Assembly: GCA_052170135.1 (NCBI GenBank) | Contig: JBQNBC010000013.1 | Span: 1-46,595 of the forward strand | DNA from: Wolinella sp052170135 | GTDB taxonomy: Bacteria > Campylobacterota > Campylobacteria > Campylobacterales > Helicobacteraceae | Reading direction: 5' to 3' | Length of the DNA: 46,595 bases | Shown here: one piece after another, positions 23,897 to 33,147 of the stretch | Numbering within the stretch: the first letter of the stretch is position 1 | How the letters are laid out: every line of letters starts with the position of its first letter | Translations under genes and position numbers: made by a program | Notes under the pieces: generated by a model | Told to the model about the DNA's origin: nothing | Seen by the model: only the letters and a program-made list of their open reading frames with translations | Databases searched by the model: none

Positions 23897-24901
23897 ATGA
23901 GGCGAATGCCTGCGGAATGGGAAATACAGAGTGCCATTATGATGGCAATGCCACATGAGGAGAGCGACTGGTATCCATATCTAGGCGAGGCACGCGCGAC
24001 TTTCAGAGAGATTATCGAGCAGATTACAAGGTATGAGAGGTGTATTTTGCTAGTCGATCACTGGGATAATTACAAACAAGACTTCAAGGGCAATCAAAAC
24101 ATTATCCCTGTAGAGATTTTTACAAACGATACTTGGGCGCGGGACTTTGGACCTTTGTGCGTAGAGGATGATGGTCAGCGCAAATTGCTTGACTTTGGCT
24201 TTAATGCATGGGGACTGAAGTTTCCTTCATCGCTTGACAATCAAATAAATCGCATACTAAAACGCAGAGGAATCTTCCTAGCACCACTAGAGACAAAAAG
24301 TCTAATACTAGAGGGTGGTAGCGTAGAGAGTAATGGCGATGGGATTCTCCTTACAAATACTCAATGTCTGCTTGAGTGCAATAGAAATCCAGCCTATTCA
24401 CAGAGCGAGATTGAGGATATTCTCAAATCAGAGCTAGGAATCAAAAAAGTGCTATGGTGCAATCACGGCTACCTAGCAGGTGATGACACAGATTCTCATA
24501 TAGATACGCTTGCGAGGTTTGTCGGACACAATAAAATCGCATATCTACGTTGCGAAGATGAGCGCGATGATCACTACCGAGAGTTACGCCTCATGGAGGA
24601 AGAGCTACAAGAGATGAGGAATCTCGATGGCGAGCCATTTGAGCTATTTCCGTTACCTTTTGCCGAGCCAATCTACTACGATGGTGAGAGGCTACCTGCA
24701 AGCTATGCCAACTTCTTATTTATCAATGGTGCGATTTTGATGCCGACTTATGGAGTTTTAGAGAAAGATTCTCGCGCGATAGAAATCATGCGCCAAGCAT
24801 GCCCAAGCCACGAGATAATCCCGATCGACTGTCGTGTACTAATCCGTCAACATGGCAGCCTGCACTGTGTTACTATGCAACTATTTCATGGCGTAGCATG
24901 A
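23897..24901 (+). CDS. aguA: Agmatine deiminase / peptidyl-arginine deiminase-like hydrolase
   Basis: This guanidine-modifying-enzyme superfamily hydrolase converts agmatine to N-carbamoylputrescine in polyamine synthesis. The 334 aa fit the family. Motifs are MPAEWEIQSAIMMAMPHEES at the N terminus, TNDTWARDFGP, the GDDTDSHIDTLARF histidine segment and the nucleophile Cys324 in GSLHCVTMQ. The ribosome site AAGGA precedes ATG 23897. It is followed by a coiled-coil unknown gene after 22 bp, so the two may be cotranscribed. Substrate is assigned by family; the exact guanidino substrate was not tested. Confidence 0.93.
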   Translation: MRRMPAEWEIQSAIMMAMPHEESDWYPYLGEARATFREIIEQITRYERCILLVDHWDNYKQDFKGNQNIIPVEIFTNDTWARDFGPLCVEDDGQRKLLDFGFNAWGLKFPSSLDNQINRILKRRGIFLAPLETKSLILEGGSVESNGDGILLTNTQCLLECNRNPAYSQSEIEDILKSELGIKKVLWCNHGYLAGDDTDSHIDTLARFVGHNKIAYLRCEDERDDHYRELRLMEEELQEMRNLDGEPFELFPLPFAEPIYYDGERLPASYANFLFINGAILMPTYGVLEKDSRAIEIMRQACPSHEIIPIDCRVLIRQHGSLHCVTMQLFHGVA

Positions 24902-24923
24902 GCTGTCACTTTTTAGAGCGTGT

Positions 24924-26441
24924 ATGAATAAGGAGATATACGACAAGCTAATAATCACGCTTGAGAATCGCTTTGGAGAAGCAGAGGCTTTCGTCGCACT
25001 TGATACGCCAATGCTACAAAGAATCCTGCTCGAGATGTTTGGAGAATCAGGCTATGGCGCGTACAAGGAAGAGGTAAGACGCGCGCTAACATTTTTCTTT
25101 ACCCAGCGCGGACTAAAAAGCTATATATTTTTCAAAAATTCTCACGAACTGGCACTAAAAACACGCATATTTGACTTTGAGTCATGCATCTATACACAAT
25201 TAGTACTAAAACAACTAGGAGATATTTCATCATACACAACGCCAGTAAAAAATAAACACGGAGTATTTATACTGCAAGAAAAAGTGAGTAATTTCATACA
25301 TCAAACACTCGCTTTTATAGACGATGAAGAGGATAAAAAAGGTCTAACCCGAGCAATAATCAAGCTATCACTCGCACTAGATAAGAGAGATGCTATCTTT
25401 CTCATAAGCAATCAAATCATCATTAAAAAATTCCAAGCACAAAGCACAAATAAAGAACGCAGAATGTTTGATGGAATCTCGGATGAAACACTACTTGCCA
25501 TGGAACAGCGTGCGCTTGATTGCGGACTCAAGGCAAAGCTAATTGCGCTTGCAAAGCAACTTTCGCTAGGCGAGCTAAGCTTTAGCCACTACGACAATAT
25601 CTACTTTGCGAAAAATTTCATTCAAATTTTTCAGGATAAATTCCTCCTTTTAATCCCGAAAGAGAGCATTCCCCAAGACCCGCTTACGCAGCAGGCCTAC
25701 GCAAACTTCCTCCTAAGGCGCCACTTTGACACGCTTATGCTCTACCTAGCACAGTCCCTCCTTGAGCTACTTGTGCAAAAGGACAGAAAGGCAGAAATGT
25801 TTGTTAGATTCTACAATGGCGATGTAACCTTTTCACCAGAAGGCAAACGCTTTAAAAAACCAGACATAATCGATGCAGACGGGAATCGCTGGAATAGCGC
25901 AACTATATTTCATGTGGTCGCACAGCGCCGAGCCGGACTTGAAAAGATAGAGAGCAACGATACAGGAATCGCAAAGACAAAAGAAGCACTTGATAATATC
26001 CAAAGAGGAATAGATGAACAAATGCTATTCATCGCGCAAAAACAGCGTGAAACAATCGAGATAGAAGCCGAGCTACGCGAAATAATAAGTATTTCACAGC
26101 AGGCTAAAGAGCAGATATTTTCACTAAAGCGTACACAGCAAGGACAGAAGAATCCACAAGAATTACAAGAGCAAATAAATACACTCTCAATCCAAATAAA
26201 ACGCCTCGATAAAGAAGACGAGAGAATCGGACTTGAAAAAAAGCGACTAGAAGGCGAAGCAGAGCGCGCCAAAATCAAAATAATCTCATACGAAAAAGAT
26301 CGCATAGCATTTGAGAAAAAGCTAGAACGCAATCTAGCACAAAAAGACACACTATTAGAGAAGCAAGCCCCGCTAGATGCACGCTATCACGTAGCAGCAC
26401 TTGCACTTGCCAAGGCAATGTCAAACTTTAGAGGATATTAA
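24924..26441 (+). CDS. Uncharacterised protein with long C-terminal coiled coil
   Basis: 505 aa, not recognised. No signal peptide or transmembrane segment is evident. Residues 1-330 look globular and helical; residues about 345-475 are heptad-like and rich in E, K, Q and I (for example ELQEQINTLSIQIKRLDKED), a strong coiled-coil signature. It starts 22 bp after the agmatine deiminase stop and is on the same strand. The frame is uninterrupted and the core composition is native. It may be a scaffold, secretion or cell-shape protein; that is a guess from architecture only. Confidence 0.75.
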   Translation: MNKEIYDKLIITLENRFGEAEAFVALDTPMLQRILLEMFGESGYGAYKEEVRRALTFFFTQRGLKSYIFFKNSHELALKTRIFDFESCIYTQLVLKQLGDISSYTTPVKNKHGVFILQEKVSNFIHQTLAFIDDEEDKKGLTRAIIKLSLALDKRDAIFLISNQIIIKKFQAQSTNKERRMFDGISDETLLAMEQRALDCGLKAKLIALAKQLSLGELSFSHYDNIYFAKNFIQIFQDKFLLLIPKESIPQDPLTQQAYANFLLRRHFDTLMLYLAQSLLELLVQKDRKAEMFVRFYNGDVTFSPEGKRFKKPDIIDADGNRWNSATIFHVVAQRRAGLEKIESNDTGIAKTKEALDNIQRGIDEQMLFIAQKQRETIEIEAELREIISISQQAKEQIFSLKRTQQGQKNPQELQEQINTLSIQIKRLDKEDERIGLEKKRLEGEAERAKIKIISYEKDRIAFEKKLERNLAQKDTLLEKQAPLDARYHVAALALAKAMSNFRGY

Positions 26442-26610
26442 AGTGCCAAAAACCGTAAAAGATGCGCGATTCTTGTGAAAGAATCTAAATTCTCTACGCT
26501 TTAGAAGCCAACTCTAATGGCGTAAGTTCTTAACTTTTAGCTTTATAGGTGAGCTATGAGCAAGAATCCGCAGAGGCTTTTGGTTTTAAAACTTCTACAA
26601 AAGGAGCAAA

Positions 26611-26985
26611 ATGTCCTATACAACAAGAATCTACTACGAAGACACTGACTGTGGTGGTATCGTCTATCACGCAAACTATCTAAAATTTGCCGAGCGTGCA
26701 CGTAGCGAGCTATTTTTTGCACGGCAGATATCACCTGAGATGAGTGGATATAGCTTTGTCGTGCGGGAACTAAATATAAAATATGCCTCAAGTGCACGCT
26801 TGGGAGACAAAATCTGGGCGAATGCAGAGCTAAAAATGATGAAAAATGCATCATTAAAACTATATCAAGAGATAAGAATTAATGACAAGGATGGTCGAAT
26901 TTGTGCGATTCTTGACGTAGAGGTCGCCTGTATTAAAGACGGTAAAGTGGCTAAAATACCTGACTTTTTTCGAGAAATTTTCTAA
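26611..26985 (+). CDS. ybgC: Acyl-CoA thioesterase, YbgC/HP0496 type
   Basis: Hot-dog fold thioesterase of the 4-hydroxybenzoyl-CoA thioesterase/YbgC family, 124 aa. The motif YYEDTDCGGIVYHANYLKFA contains the catalytic Asp (D13). An AAAAGGAG ribosome site precedes the ATG. H. pylori HP0496 hydrolyses acyl-CoAs and is adjacent to HP0495, the DUF493 family, as here. It is transcribed with the next gene, 14 bp away. Confidence 0.93.
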   Translation: MSYTTRIYYEDTDCGGIVYHANYLKFAERARSELFFARQISPEMSGYSFVVRELNIKYASSARLGDKIWANAELKMMKNASLKLYQEIRINDKDGRICAILDVEVACIKDGKVAKIPDFFREIF

Positions 26986-26999
26986 ATTTGGAGACTAAA

Positions 27000-27257
27000 A
27001 TGAACTTTTGTGAGCGTAGACCAGAGATTTCCTACCCATGCGAATGGGGCTATCGTATCATCGGTGAGAGCGAAGAGGATATCAGGGATGCTGTTTTTGA
27101 AATCATCAACAAAGAGCATAGATTTTCAAGGTCAAACAAAAGTCGCACCGGTAAATACGTGAGCTTCAATATTGAACTAGAAGTAGAAAGCGAGGCGGAA
27201 CGAGATGCTATTTTCAGGGCTTTTAAAGTGCATAAAGCTATAAAAATGGTGATATAG
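27000..27257 (+). CDS. DUF493 family protein (YbeD/HP0495 type)
   Basis: 85 aa. The ATG at 27000 (MNFCERRPEISYPCEWGYRI) has GGAG upstream; a TTG four codons earlier is less likely. It is a small ACT-like alpha/beta domain of the YbeD type, with FRAFKVHKAIKMVI closing the fold. Role unknown; the H. pylori homologue is also next to the thioesterase gene. It forms an operon with the thioesterase. Confidence 0.88.
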   Translation: MNFCERRPEISYPCEWGYRIIGESEEDIRDAVFEIINKEHRFSRSNKSRTGKYVSFNIELEVESEAERDAIFRAFKVHKAIKMVI

Positions 27258-27377
27258 CCAACACAGATTACACAACCAAGAATCGAGCTTTACAGATTCC
27301 TTGCGTGCATGTACCAGATGGCTTATGATAGCCATTTTTTGATAGACTTAACTCAATTTTATTCTCAAGGGATACTC

Positions 27378-28082
27378 ATGATTTTGGCTGTAAACCTCAA
27401 GATGAATCACACGCGAAAAAGCACGCGAAACTACGTAGAACAACTCGCAACCTTTCTAGAATCGAATGGTTGCGAACATGATATTTACTTATTTCCAAAT
27501 GCTAGCTCGCTTGATATTTATAACAATTTAGCCACGATATACATTGGGGCGCAAAACGCTTATCCAGCAGCAAAAGGGGCATTTACGGGTGAAATAGGAA
27601 GCGAACAGCTAGAGGAGCTTGAGGTACATACCATACTCATAGGACATAGCGAAAGGCGAGGAATCCTGCATGAATCACAAAATTTTTGCGCGGAGAAATT
27701 CCACTACTATGAAGCACTTGGATTCCGTATTTTTTATTGCATTGGCGAGAGTATAGATGTGCGCAAGCAAGGACTTGGCGCAGTAATAAAGAATCTAAAC
27801 GCACAACTAGAGGGGATAGATTTAGGCTACTCAAAGCTAGTTGTGGCATATGAGCCTATTTGGGCTATTGGCACAGGTATGAGCGCAAGTCTAGAGGATA
27901 TAAAAGAGACTCACACAGCGCTAAAAGAGCGACTAAACTGTCCACTACTTTACGGCGGTAGTGTAAATATGGCAAATATCGCTGAGATTCTCGCGCTTGA
28001 ATGTGTAGATGGTGCACTAATTGGTAGCGCAGCACTTGATGTGCGCGACTTTTGCGAAATGATTAAAAAGTCTAAATCTTAA
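27378..28082 (+). CDS. tpiA: Triosephosphate isomerase
   Basis: It interconverts glyceraldehyde-3-phosphate and dihydroxyacetone phosphate. ATG 27378 (MILAVNLKMNHTRKS), after AAGGGAT, gives 234 aa, the same length as the H. pylori enzyme; the 23 codons upstream are open but not conserved. Catalytic residues are K8, H90 (LIGHSERR) and E159 (VVAYEPIWAIGTG); the phosphate loop LYGGSVN is present. fabI follows after 18 bp, as in H. pylori. Confidence 0.95.
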   Translation: MILAVNLKMNHTRKSTRNYVEQLATFLESNGCEHDIYLFPNASSLDIYNNLATIYIGAQNAYPAAKGAFTGEIGSEQLEELEVHTILIGHSERRGILHESQNFCAEKFHYYEALGFRIFYCIGESIDVRKQGLGAVIKNLNAQLEGIDLGYSKLVVAYEPIWAIGTGMSASLEDIKETHTALKERLNCPLLYGGSVNMANIAEILALECVDGALIGSAALDVRDFCEMIKKSKS

Positions 28083-28100
28083 AAAATAAAAGGAGTTTTT

Positions 28101-28928
28101 ATGGTCATGAAAGGCAAAAAAGGAATTATCGTCGGTGTGGCGAATAACAAATCAATAGCGTATGGAATCGCCAAAGCATGCCAAGAGCAAGGCGCAGAGA
28201 TCGCGCTTACATTTATGAACGAGCAACTAGAAAAGCGTGTACGCCCCATCGCAGAAGAGCTAGGAAGTAGCCATGTTTATGAGCTTGATGTTAGCAAGCC
28301 AGAACATTTTAGTGCACTCAAAGAATCGCTAGAACGCGACTTTGGCAAAATCGACTTTGTCGTCCACTCAGTTGCATTCGCGCCAAAAGAGGCGTTAGAT
28401 GGCGATTTTATCGATACGCCAAAAAGCGCGTTTAACGTCGCTATGGAGATTTCTGTATTTTCACTCATAGAGCTTACACAAGCTCTATTACCGATTCTTA
28501 GCGACAAGGCATCAATTCTTACTCTTAGCTACCTTGGCAGTGTAAGGCATGTCGCTCACTACAATGTCATGGGCGTAGCAAAAGCCGCACTGGAATCAAG
28601 CGTGCGCTATCTTGCCTTTGACCTTGGAAAACGAGGAATCCGTGTAAATGCCATTTCTGCTGGACCAATAAGGACACTAGCGGCAAGTGGTATTGGTGAT
28701 TTTCGCTTTATACTAAAATGGAATGAAGCGAACTCACCGCTACAAAAAAATGTAACAATCGAGGAAGTTGGCAACTCAGCAATGTATCTACTCTCTGACC
28801 TATCAAGTGGCGTGAGTGGCGAAATACACTACGTCGATGCAGGCTACAACATCATGGGAATGTGCGCGGTCGAGGAGACAGAGGGCAAAGCCACGATGGT
28901 GTGGGATAGAATAAAGACGCAAAATTAA
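28101..28928 (+). CDS. fabI: Enoyl-[acyl-carrier-protein] reductase (NADH)
   Basis: It reduces enoyl-ACP in the last step of fatty acid elongation and is the triclosan target. 275 aa, short-chain dehydrogenase fold with IIVGVANNKSIAYGIAKA at the N terminus, Tyr144 in LSYLG, and the catalytic Tyr154-x6-Lys161 (YNVMGVAK). The SAGPIRTLAASGI loop is typical of FabI. A strong AAAGGAG site precedes the ATG. It shares a transcript with tpiA. Confidence 0.96.
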   Translation: MVMKGKKGIIVGVANNKSIAYGIAKACQEQGAEIALTFMNEQLEKRVRPIAEELGSSHVYELDVSKPEHFSALKESLERDFGKIDFVVHSVAFAPKEALDGDFIDTPKSAFNVAMEISVFSLIELTQALLPILSDKASILTLSYLGSVRHVAHYNVMGVAKAALESSVRYLAFDLGKRGIRVNAISAGPIRTLAASGIGDFRFILKWNEANSPLQKNVTIEEVGNSAMYLLSDLSSGVSGEIHYVDAGYNIMGMCAVEETEGKATMVWDRIKTQN

Positions 28929-29067
28929 TATTTTGCCCTAATGCGGGAATTAATGATTCTCGCACTTATATTCTTGCCCTCGTAGTAAGAATCTGAACTT
29001 CTACTAGTCAAACTCGCTAAGCCCACTCTTACGCCCAGTAAAAACCTAACTGCAAATAAGAAACCCT

Positions 29068-29958
29068 CTACCCCCTGCGCCTATAAAGCGCAATAATCAC
29101 GCCTAAAAATATGAGAATGCAACCAAAAAACTGTGTACCATTTAGTCGCTCACCCAAAAGTAAATACCCAATAATCAGTGAAAAAATCGGAATCAGATTG
29201 ACAAAACCAGCTGCTACGCTCGCTTCAATTTTTGAGAGCGCATATGTGTAGAGCCCATAGCCACCAAAGCTCACAATCACTCCAAGATATACTATCGCCA
29301 AGCCTGCGCCAAAATGCCATTCAGAACGTCCTAGTGGTTCGCTAAGTGGTATAGCAAACGCAATAAATGCAAAAAATATCGCGCCACAAAGCGACTGAAG
29401 GCCGGTGAGGAAAAATGCGTTATATCGCGCACCGAGCCTGCGGACAATAACGGTAAAAAATCCAGCGCAAAGCATCGCAATAAATTCAAGAAGATTCCCA
29501 AGGAGTGGGTTTGGTGCGTTTGGCTCGCTACTACCAGATACGCTAAGCCATATCGCACCACACATAGCGACAAAGAATCCAACCACCATTTGACCATGTA
29601 GTCGCTCATTTAAAAGCCATGCGGCAAGCAACGCGACAAGCAATGGAAGCATAGATGAAATCATGCCAGCTTGCGATGCAGTCGTATTTTCTAGTGCTTT
29701 TGATTCAAAAACAAAGTAGAGGCATGGCTCAAAAAGTGCCATAACAAGGAGTGCTGGAATATCTTTTGCACGGAAGGCGCGCAAATTCATCCTTTTAACA
29801 AAAAGGGCAAACACAAGTGTAGCAACTAAAAGTCGCCAAAAAATAACCCATGAAGAATCGTAGCTAATAAAGGCGTATTTAAGCGCAATAAATGAGCTAC
29901 CCCAAATCATCATCGCACCCAAAAGCGCAATAAATGGTGAAAGTGCAATATTTTTCAT
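29068..29958 (-). CDS. EamA/DMT-family inner-membrane transporter
   Basis: Ten predicted transmembrane helices in two EamA repeats (drug/metabolite transporter superfamily). ATG 29958 (MKNIALSPFIALLGAMMIWG) follows AAGGA and gives 296 aa; a start nine codons further upstream is possible. The first repeat has WGSSFIALKYAF and the second ALSKIEASVAAGFVNLIPIF. It is probably a metabolite exporter; substrate unknown. It is isolated, convergent with fabI. Confidence 0.9.
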   Translation of the reverse strand: MKNIALSPFIALLGAMMIWGSSFIALKYAFISYDSSWVIFWRLLVATLVFALFVKRMNLRAFRAKDIPALLVMALFEPCLYFVFESKALENTTASQAGMISSMLPLLVALLAAWLLNERLHGQMVVGFFVAMCGAIWLSVSGSSEPNAPNPLLGNLLEFIAMLCAGFFTVIVRRLGARYNAFFLTGLQSLCGAIFFAFIAFAIPLSEPLGRSEWHFGAGLAIVYLGVIVSFGGYGLYTYALSKIEASVAAGFVNLIPIFSLIIGYLLLGERLNGTQFFGCILIFLGVIIALYRRRG

Positions 29959-30190
29959 GCCAATCCTTATCAAGGCAAAACCCATAAAAAATCGGGCGCG
30001 ATTATAGCAAATTGCACTATTTGACGATTCTTGAGATCCCTGGTTTTTGTCGCTAACGTGAAGATTGAGAGATTCCGATTGGCTTTATAGCCTCACTCTT
30101 TTATTTCGATTCTTTTAGCAAAATAAGAATCCTGGGTGGCGATTCTTAATGCTATTTAAGAAGATGTTTTCAAGCAGATAAATCCCTTTT

Positions 30191-30221
30191 GTCCCATGCT
30201 GATGAACTATCAGCATGGGAC
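30191..30221. repeat. 31-bp perfect hairpin
   Basis: 13-bp perfect arms GTCCCATGCTGAT and ATCAGCATGGGAC flank a 5-nt loop. It lies 26 bp past the stop of the Fe-S pseudogene on the minus strand and may be its old terminator, but neither strand has a U-run after the stem. Confidence 0.7.
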
Positions 30222-30247
30222 TGACAATACGTAAAAATACTACTCGT

Positions 30248-30731
30248 CTAACTCTCTATAGCGCGCATAACTAGCATAACCACAGCTACCACAACAAAGC
30301 GTCTTATCCTTTGAGTGTTTAAATTCACCAAAAGAAATCTGGGCTTTTTTGAGTAGTTTTCTCACGCTTTCATGTATCTCATGATAACCAAGAGGCGTAT
30401 AAGAATCATGCAGCGAAAATGGCGATAGTTCGCTTTAGCGTATATTTACTAGGTAGATGTAGCTCATAGAACGTCTCATGCAACTGACTAATATTTAGCA
30501 GTGGCAACTCTTTTTTAAATATCGAATAACACGTAAACAGGTGGTCTGGGAAAGCTTGAAAGCGAGCCTCTTTAGCTCATCGCTGCTTCTTTGCATATCG
30601 CGCATAATTTTGTGAAAGAACTTCACGCTTATACCATCGAAAAAGCACGCTCTACACTCAATGTAATCAACTTTTGGTAAAGCATCAATTTTTACTTTGT
30701 CAGAATCACTCTTAACCAACTGTGTACGCAA
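30248..30731 (-). pseudogene. Decayed Fe-S (CCG-domain) oxidoreductase subunit, GlpC/LutA-like
   Basis: In shifted frames the minus strand reads FKKELPLLNISQLHETFYEL, then after a frame change FSLHDSYTPLGYHEIHESVR, then KDKTLCCGSCGYASYARYRE and a stop. This is the C-terminal cysteine-rich CCG domain of GlpC/LutA/heterodisulfide-reductase-like proteins (HD-Y, then CCG). The first conserved cysteine is replaced by tyrosine (HDSY). An in-frame stop (IFAA*) and at least one frameshift interrupt it, and no N-terminal domain is seen. Frameshift positions are approximate. Confidence 0.65.
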
Positions 30732-31128
30732 CCTCTAATCGCACCATTTATATGCTCCTCTTTAAAACTCTAAGCTACTTAAATATCAGCAATTGAGAGA
30801 AGCTTGCAATCGAGTATCATACGCGCAAGCTCAGCTGTCTCTCAGCTATCTCAATGTATTGATATGACCCATCGCCTACAAACAATAAAAACTGGTATCA
30901 CAAACAAGAGGCATAGATTCTTTATATAAGTCCTCCTATTAGTTTTGATTTAGCTTTATATAAAAGCCTAAGAACAGCTTTTAAAGCAATGTTCGCACTA
31001 GTAGAATATAACTTGAATATAGCCAAAACTTATAAATGTTTTTGGCTTTACAAAAGATAAATATTTTAAAGATACAATATCGACAGATAACTAATTTACA
31101 CTATTTTTCATAGCTTAAGGAGTGGTTA
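30732..31128. other. Gene-poor region with unidentified relic and the uraA promoter
   Basis: The minus strand of about 30770-30945 has short open patches in different frames behind an AGGAGG site, such as VGDGSYQYIEIAERQ and LARMILDCKLLSIADI, suggesting a broken gene that I could not identify. Plus strand: a TACAAT -10 box at 31073-31078 and a hairpin with arms AGCCAAAA/TTTTGGCT near 31021-31048 lie upstream of the permease gene. Confidence 0.4.
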
Positions 31129-32376
31129 GTGGATGTGACAAATTACCATTTTCGTTTAAAAGATAGCATTATAGGATTTCAGTTTCTATTTGTCGCGTTT
31201 GGTGCGCTGGTGCTTGTGCCACTCCTAACAGGGCTAGATCCAAATGTCGCGCTATTTACCGCTGGAGTTGGGACACTACTTTTTCAACTCATAAATCGCG
31301 AGCGCATCCCACCTATATTTCTCGCCTCATCATTTGCATTTATAGCACCGATTCTTGCTGGGATACAGGAGTGGGGTGTCGCAGCCACAATGGGTGGTCT
31401 CATAGCCTCTGGATTCCTCTATGTTATCTTGAGCATAATAGTTAGGCTTCGAGGTGATAGTTTTATACATCGATTCCTACCGCCTGTCGTCGTTGGGCCT
31501 GTTATCATGACAATAGGGCTAATACTCTCTCCAGTAGCAGTGAATATGGCCATGGGGAAAAGTAGCGATGGCACGATGGTGCTAATGCCAGAAAATCAAG
31601 CTCTAATCCTCTCTATGATATCGCTTGCGGCTGCTGTGAGCGTAGCACTTTTAGGGCGTGGATTCCTACGGCTTTTGCCAATACTTATTGGCATTAGCAT
31701 CGGATACACTACGGCACTTGTACTTGGATTGGTCGATTTTGAGCCAGTGAGACGCGCGGCATGGTTTGCGATTCCTGCATTTAGCACACCTAAATTTGAG
31801 TTTGAGGCAATTATTTTTCTATTTCCAATAGCCATTGCGCCTGCCATTGAGCATATAGGTGATATGCTAGCTATTAGCAATGTAACCGGGCGCAACTACC
31901 TAGAAAAGCCGGGACTTAAAAACACGCTACTTGGCGATGGTCTAGCTACATCAGTAGCTGCATTCTTTGGAGGACCACCAAATACGACATACTCAGAAGT
32001 TACAGGCGCAGTCACGCTCACCAAAGCCTACAATCCAGCAATAATGACATGGGCAGCCATCTTTGCAATTATCGTGGCTTTTATTGGCAAAATAGGTGGA
32101 TTCTTACAGACCATTCCAACGCCAGTTATGGGTGGAATCATGCTGATTCTCTTTGGGATTATTACGTCAGTTGGAGTTGGGACGCTTATTAAAGCACGCG
32201 TCGATTTTGGCAATTCACGAAATATGATAATAGTTTCGCTGATTCTCATATTTGCAATTGGCGGAATGACATTTAAAATAGGTGGTGTCGGCTTTAGCGG
32301 AATCGGACTTGGTGCGATAGTTGGAATATTATTAAACGCCATCCTGCCAAAAGGATATCGCGATATCAATTTATGA
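31129..32376 (+). CDS. uraA: NCS2-family uracil permease
   Basis: This is a nucleobase:proton symporter in the inner membrane (NCS2, UraA/PyrP branch), 415 aa with about 14 membrane spans. The GTG start follows AAGGAG at 6-nt spacing. Signature motifs are APAIEHIGDMLAISNVTG and GGPPNTTYSEVTGAV; the conserved Glu of the first is the substrate-binding carboxylate. Uracil is the best substrate by family; xanthine carriers belong to a different branch. It is followed by the TetR gene after 120 bp, without obvious coupling. Confidence 0.93.
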   Translation: MDVTNYHFRLKDSIIGFQFLFVAFGALVLVPLLTGLDPNVALFTAGVGTLLFQLINRERIPPIFLASSFAFIAPILAGIQEWGVAATMGGLIASGFLYVILSIIVRLRGDSFIHRFLPPVVVGPVIMTIGLILSPVAVNMAMGKSSDGTMVLMPENQALILSMISLAAAVSVALLGRGFLRLLPILIGISIGYTTALVLGLVDFEPVRRAAWFAIPAFSTPKFEFEAIIFLFPIAIAPAIEHIGDMLAISNVTGRNYLEKPGLKNTLLGDGLATSVAAFFGGPPNTTYSEVTGAVTLTKAYNPAIMTWAAIFAIIVAFIGKIGGFLQTIPTPVMGGIMLILFGIITSVGVGTLIKARVDFGNSRNMIIVSLILIFAIGGMTFKIGGVGFSGIGLGAIVGILLNAILPKGYRDINL

Positions 32377-32496
32377 GAATCTAGCAATACCATATTCTCG
32401 CTTGTGCTGTGGATTCTTGTTTTTGCAGTCTTAAATTAAATTATTAAGCTCAAGAATATAAGTGCGCGCGAGGGCGTAAAATCATCTGGAGGAATA

Positions 32497-33147
32497 ATGG
32501 CGAAAAGTGCCCTAAGTAAGCGAGCTATAGCTAGGCGCGAGAAATTTCTAGAAATTGCTAGCGAGATTTTTTTAGAGCATGGATTTGAGCGCGCAAGCGT
32601 GAATGAGATCGTAAAGCGTGCAGGTGGATCGCTATGTACGCTTTATAAATTATTTGGCAACAAAGATGCGCTATTTGAGGCGGTGCTAGAGCAAAAGATA
32701 GGTGAAATGCTCGAAGAGTTAACGCGAGAGACGATAGACTGGGATAATATCGATGAGGCATTAACTAACTTTGGTATACGTTTTTTTGACATTCTCTCTA
32801 GTCGTGACTTTATCGCACTCTCTAAGATTCTCATCTCTGAGGGCAATAGAAATAACGGAAAAATCGGAAATATGTTCTATCAACATGGACAAAGACGCAC
32901 AGAGAGTATAGTCTGCGACTATCTAATGCGCTGTAAAGACGCCGGCAAAATAGATATAGACGACGTGCCACTAGCAGCGTCTAGATTTCTATTCTTAGTT
33001 ATCGAGCCATTCTATTTCAAGTCAGTAACAACAAACGAAAAAATAGAACTAGATACGAATGAGCGAGCGCGTATCGTAAGAAATGCCGTAAATATTTTCT
33101 TATACGGGATAGCGACACTAAGCCAAAGAAGCAATAAAGAATTCTAG
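32497..33147 (+). CDS. TetR-family repressor, possible CmeR counterpart
   Basis: 216 aa. The N-terminal TetR HTH spans residues about 14-60 (IASEIFLEHGFERASVNEIV, then GGSLCTLYKLFGNKDALFEA). The C-terminal ligand domain is like that of CmeR/AcrR-type regulators. GGAGGA precedes the ATG. It is not next to a transporter operon; in C. jejuni cmeR is beside cmeABC. A CmeR-like 16-bp operator candidate lies upstream of cmeA in this window, which makes it a candidate regulator of that pump. That link is inference. Confidence 0.85.
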   Translation: MAKSALSKRAIARREKFLEIASEIFLEHGFERASVNEIVKRAGGSLCTLYKLFGNKDALFEAVLEQKIGEMLEELTRETIDWDNIDEALTNFGIRFFDILSSRDFIALSKILISEGNRNNGKIGNMFYQHGQRRTESIVCDYLMRCKDAGKIDIDDVPLAASRFLFLVIEPFYFKSVTTNEKIELDTNERARIVRNAVNIFLYGIATLSQRSNKEF

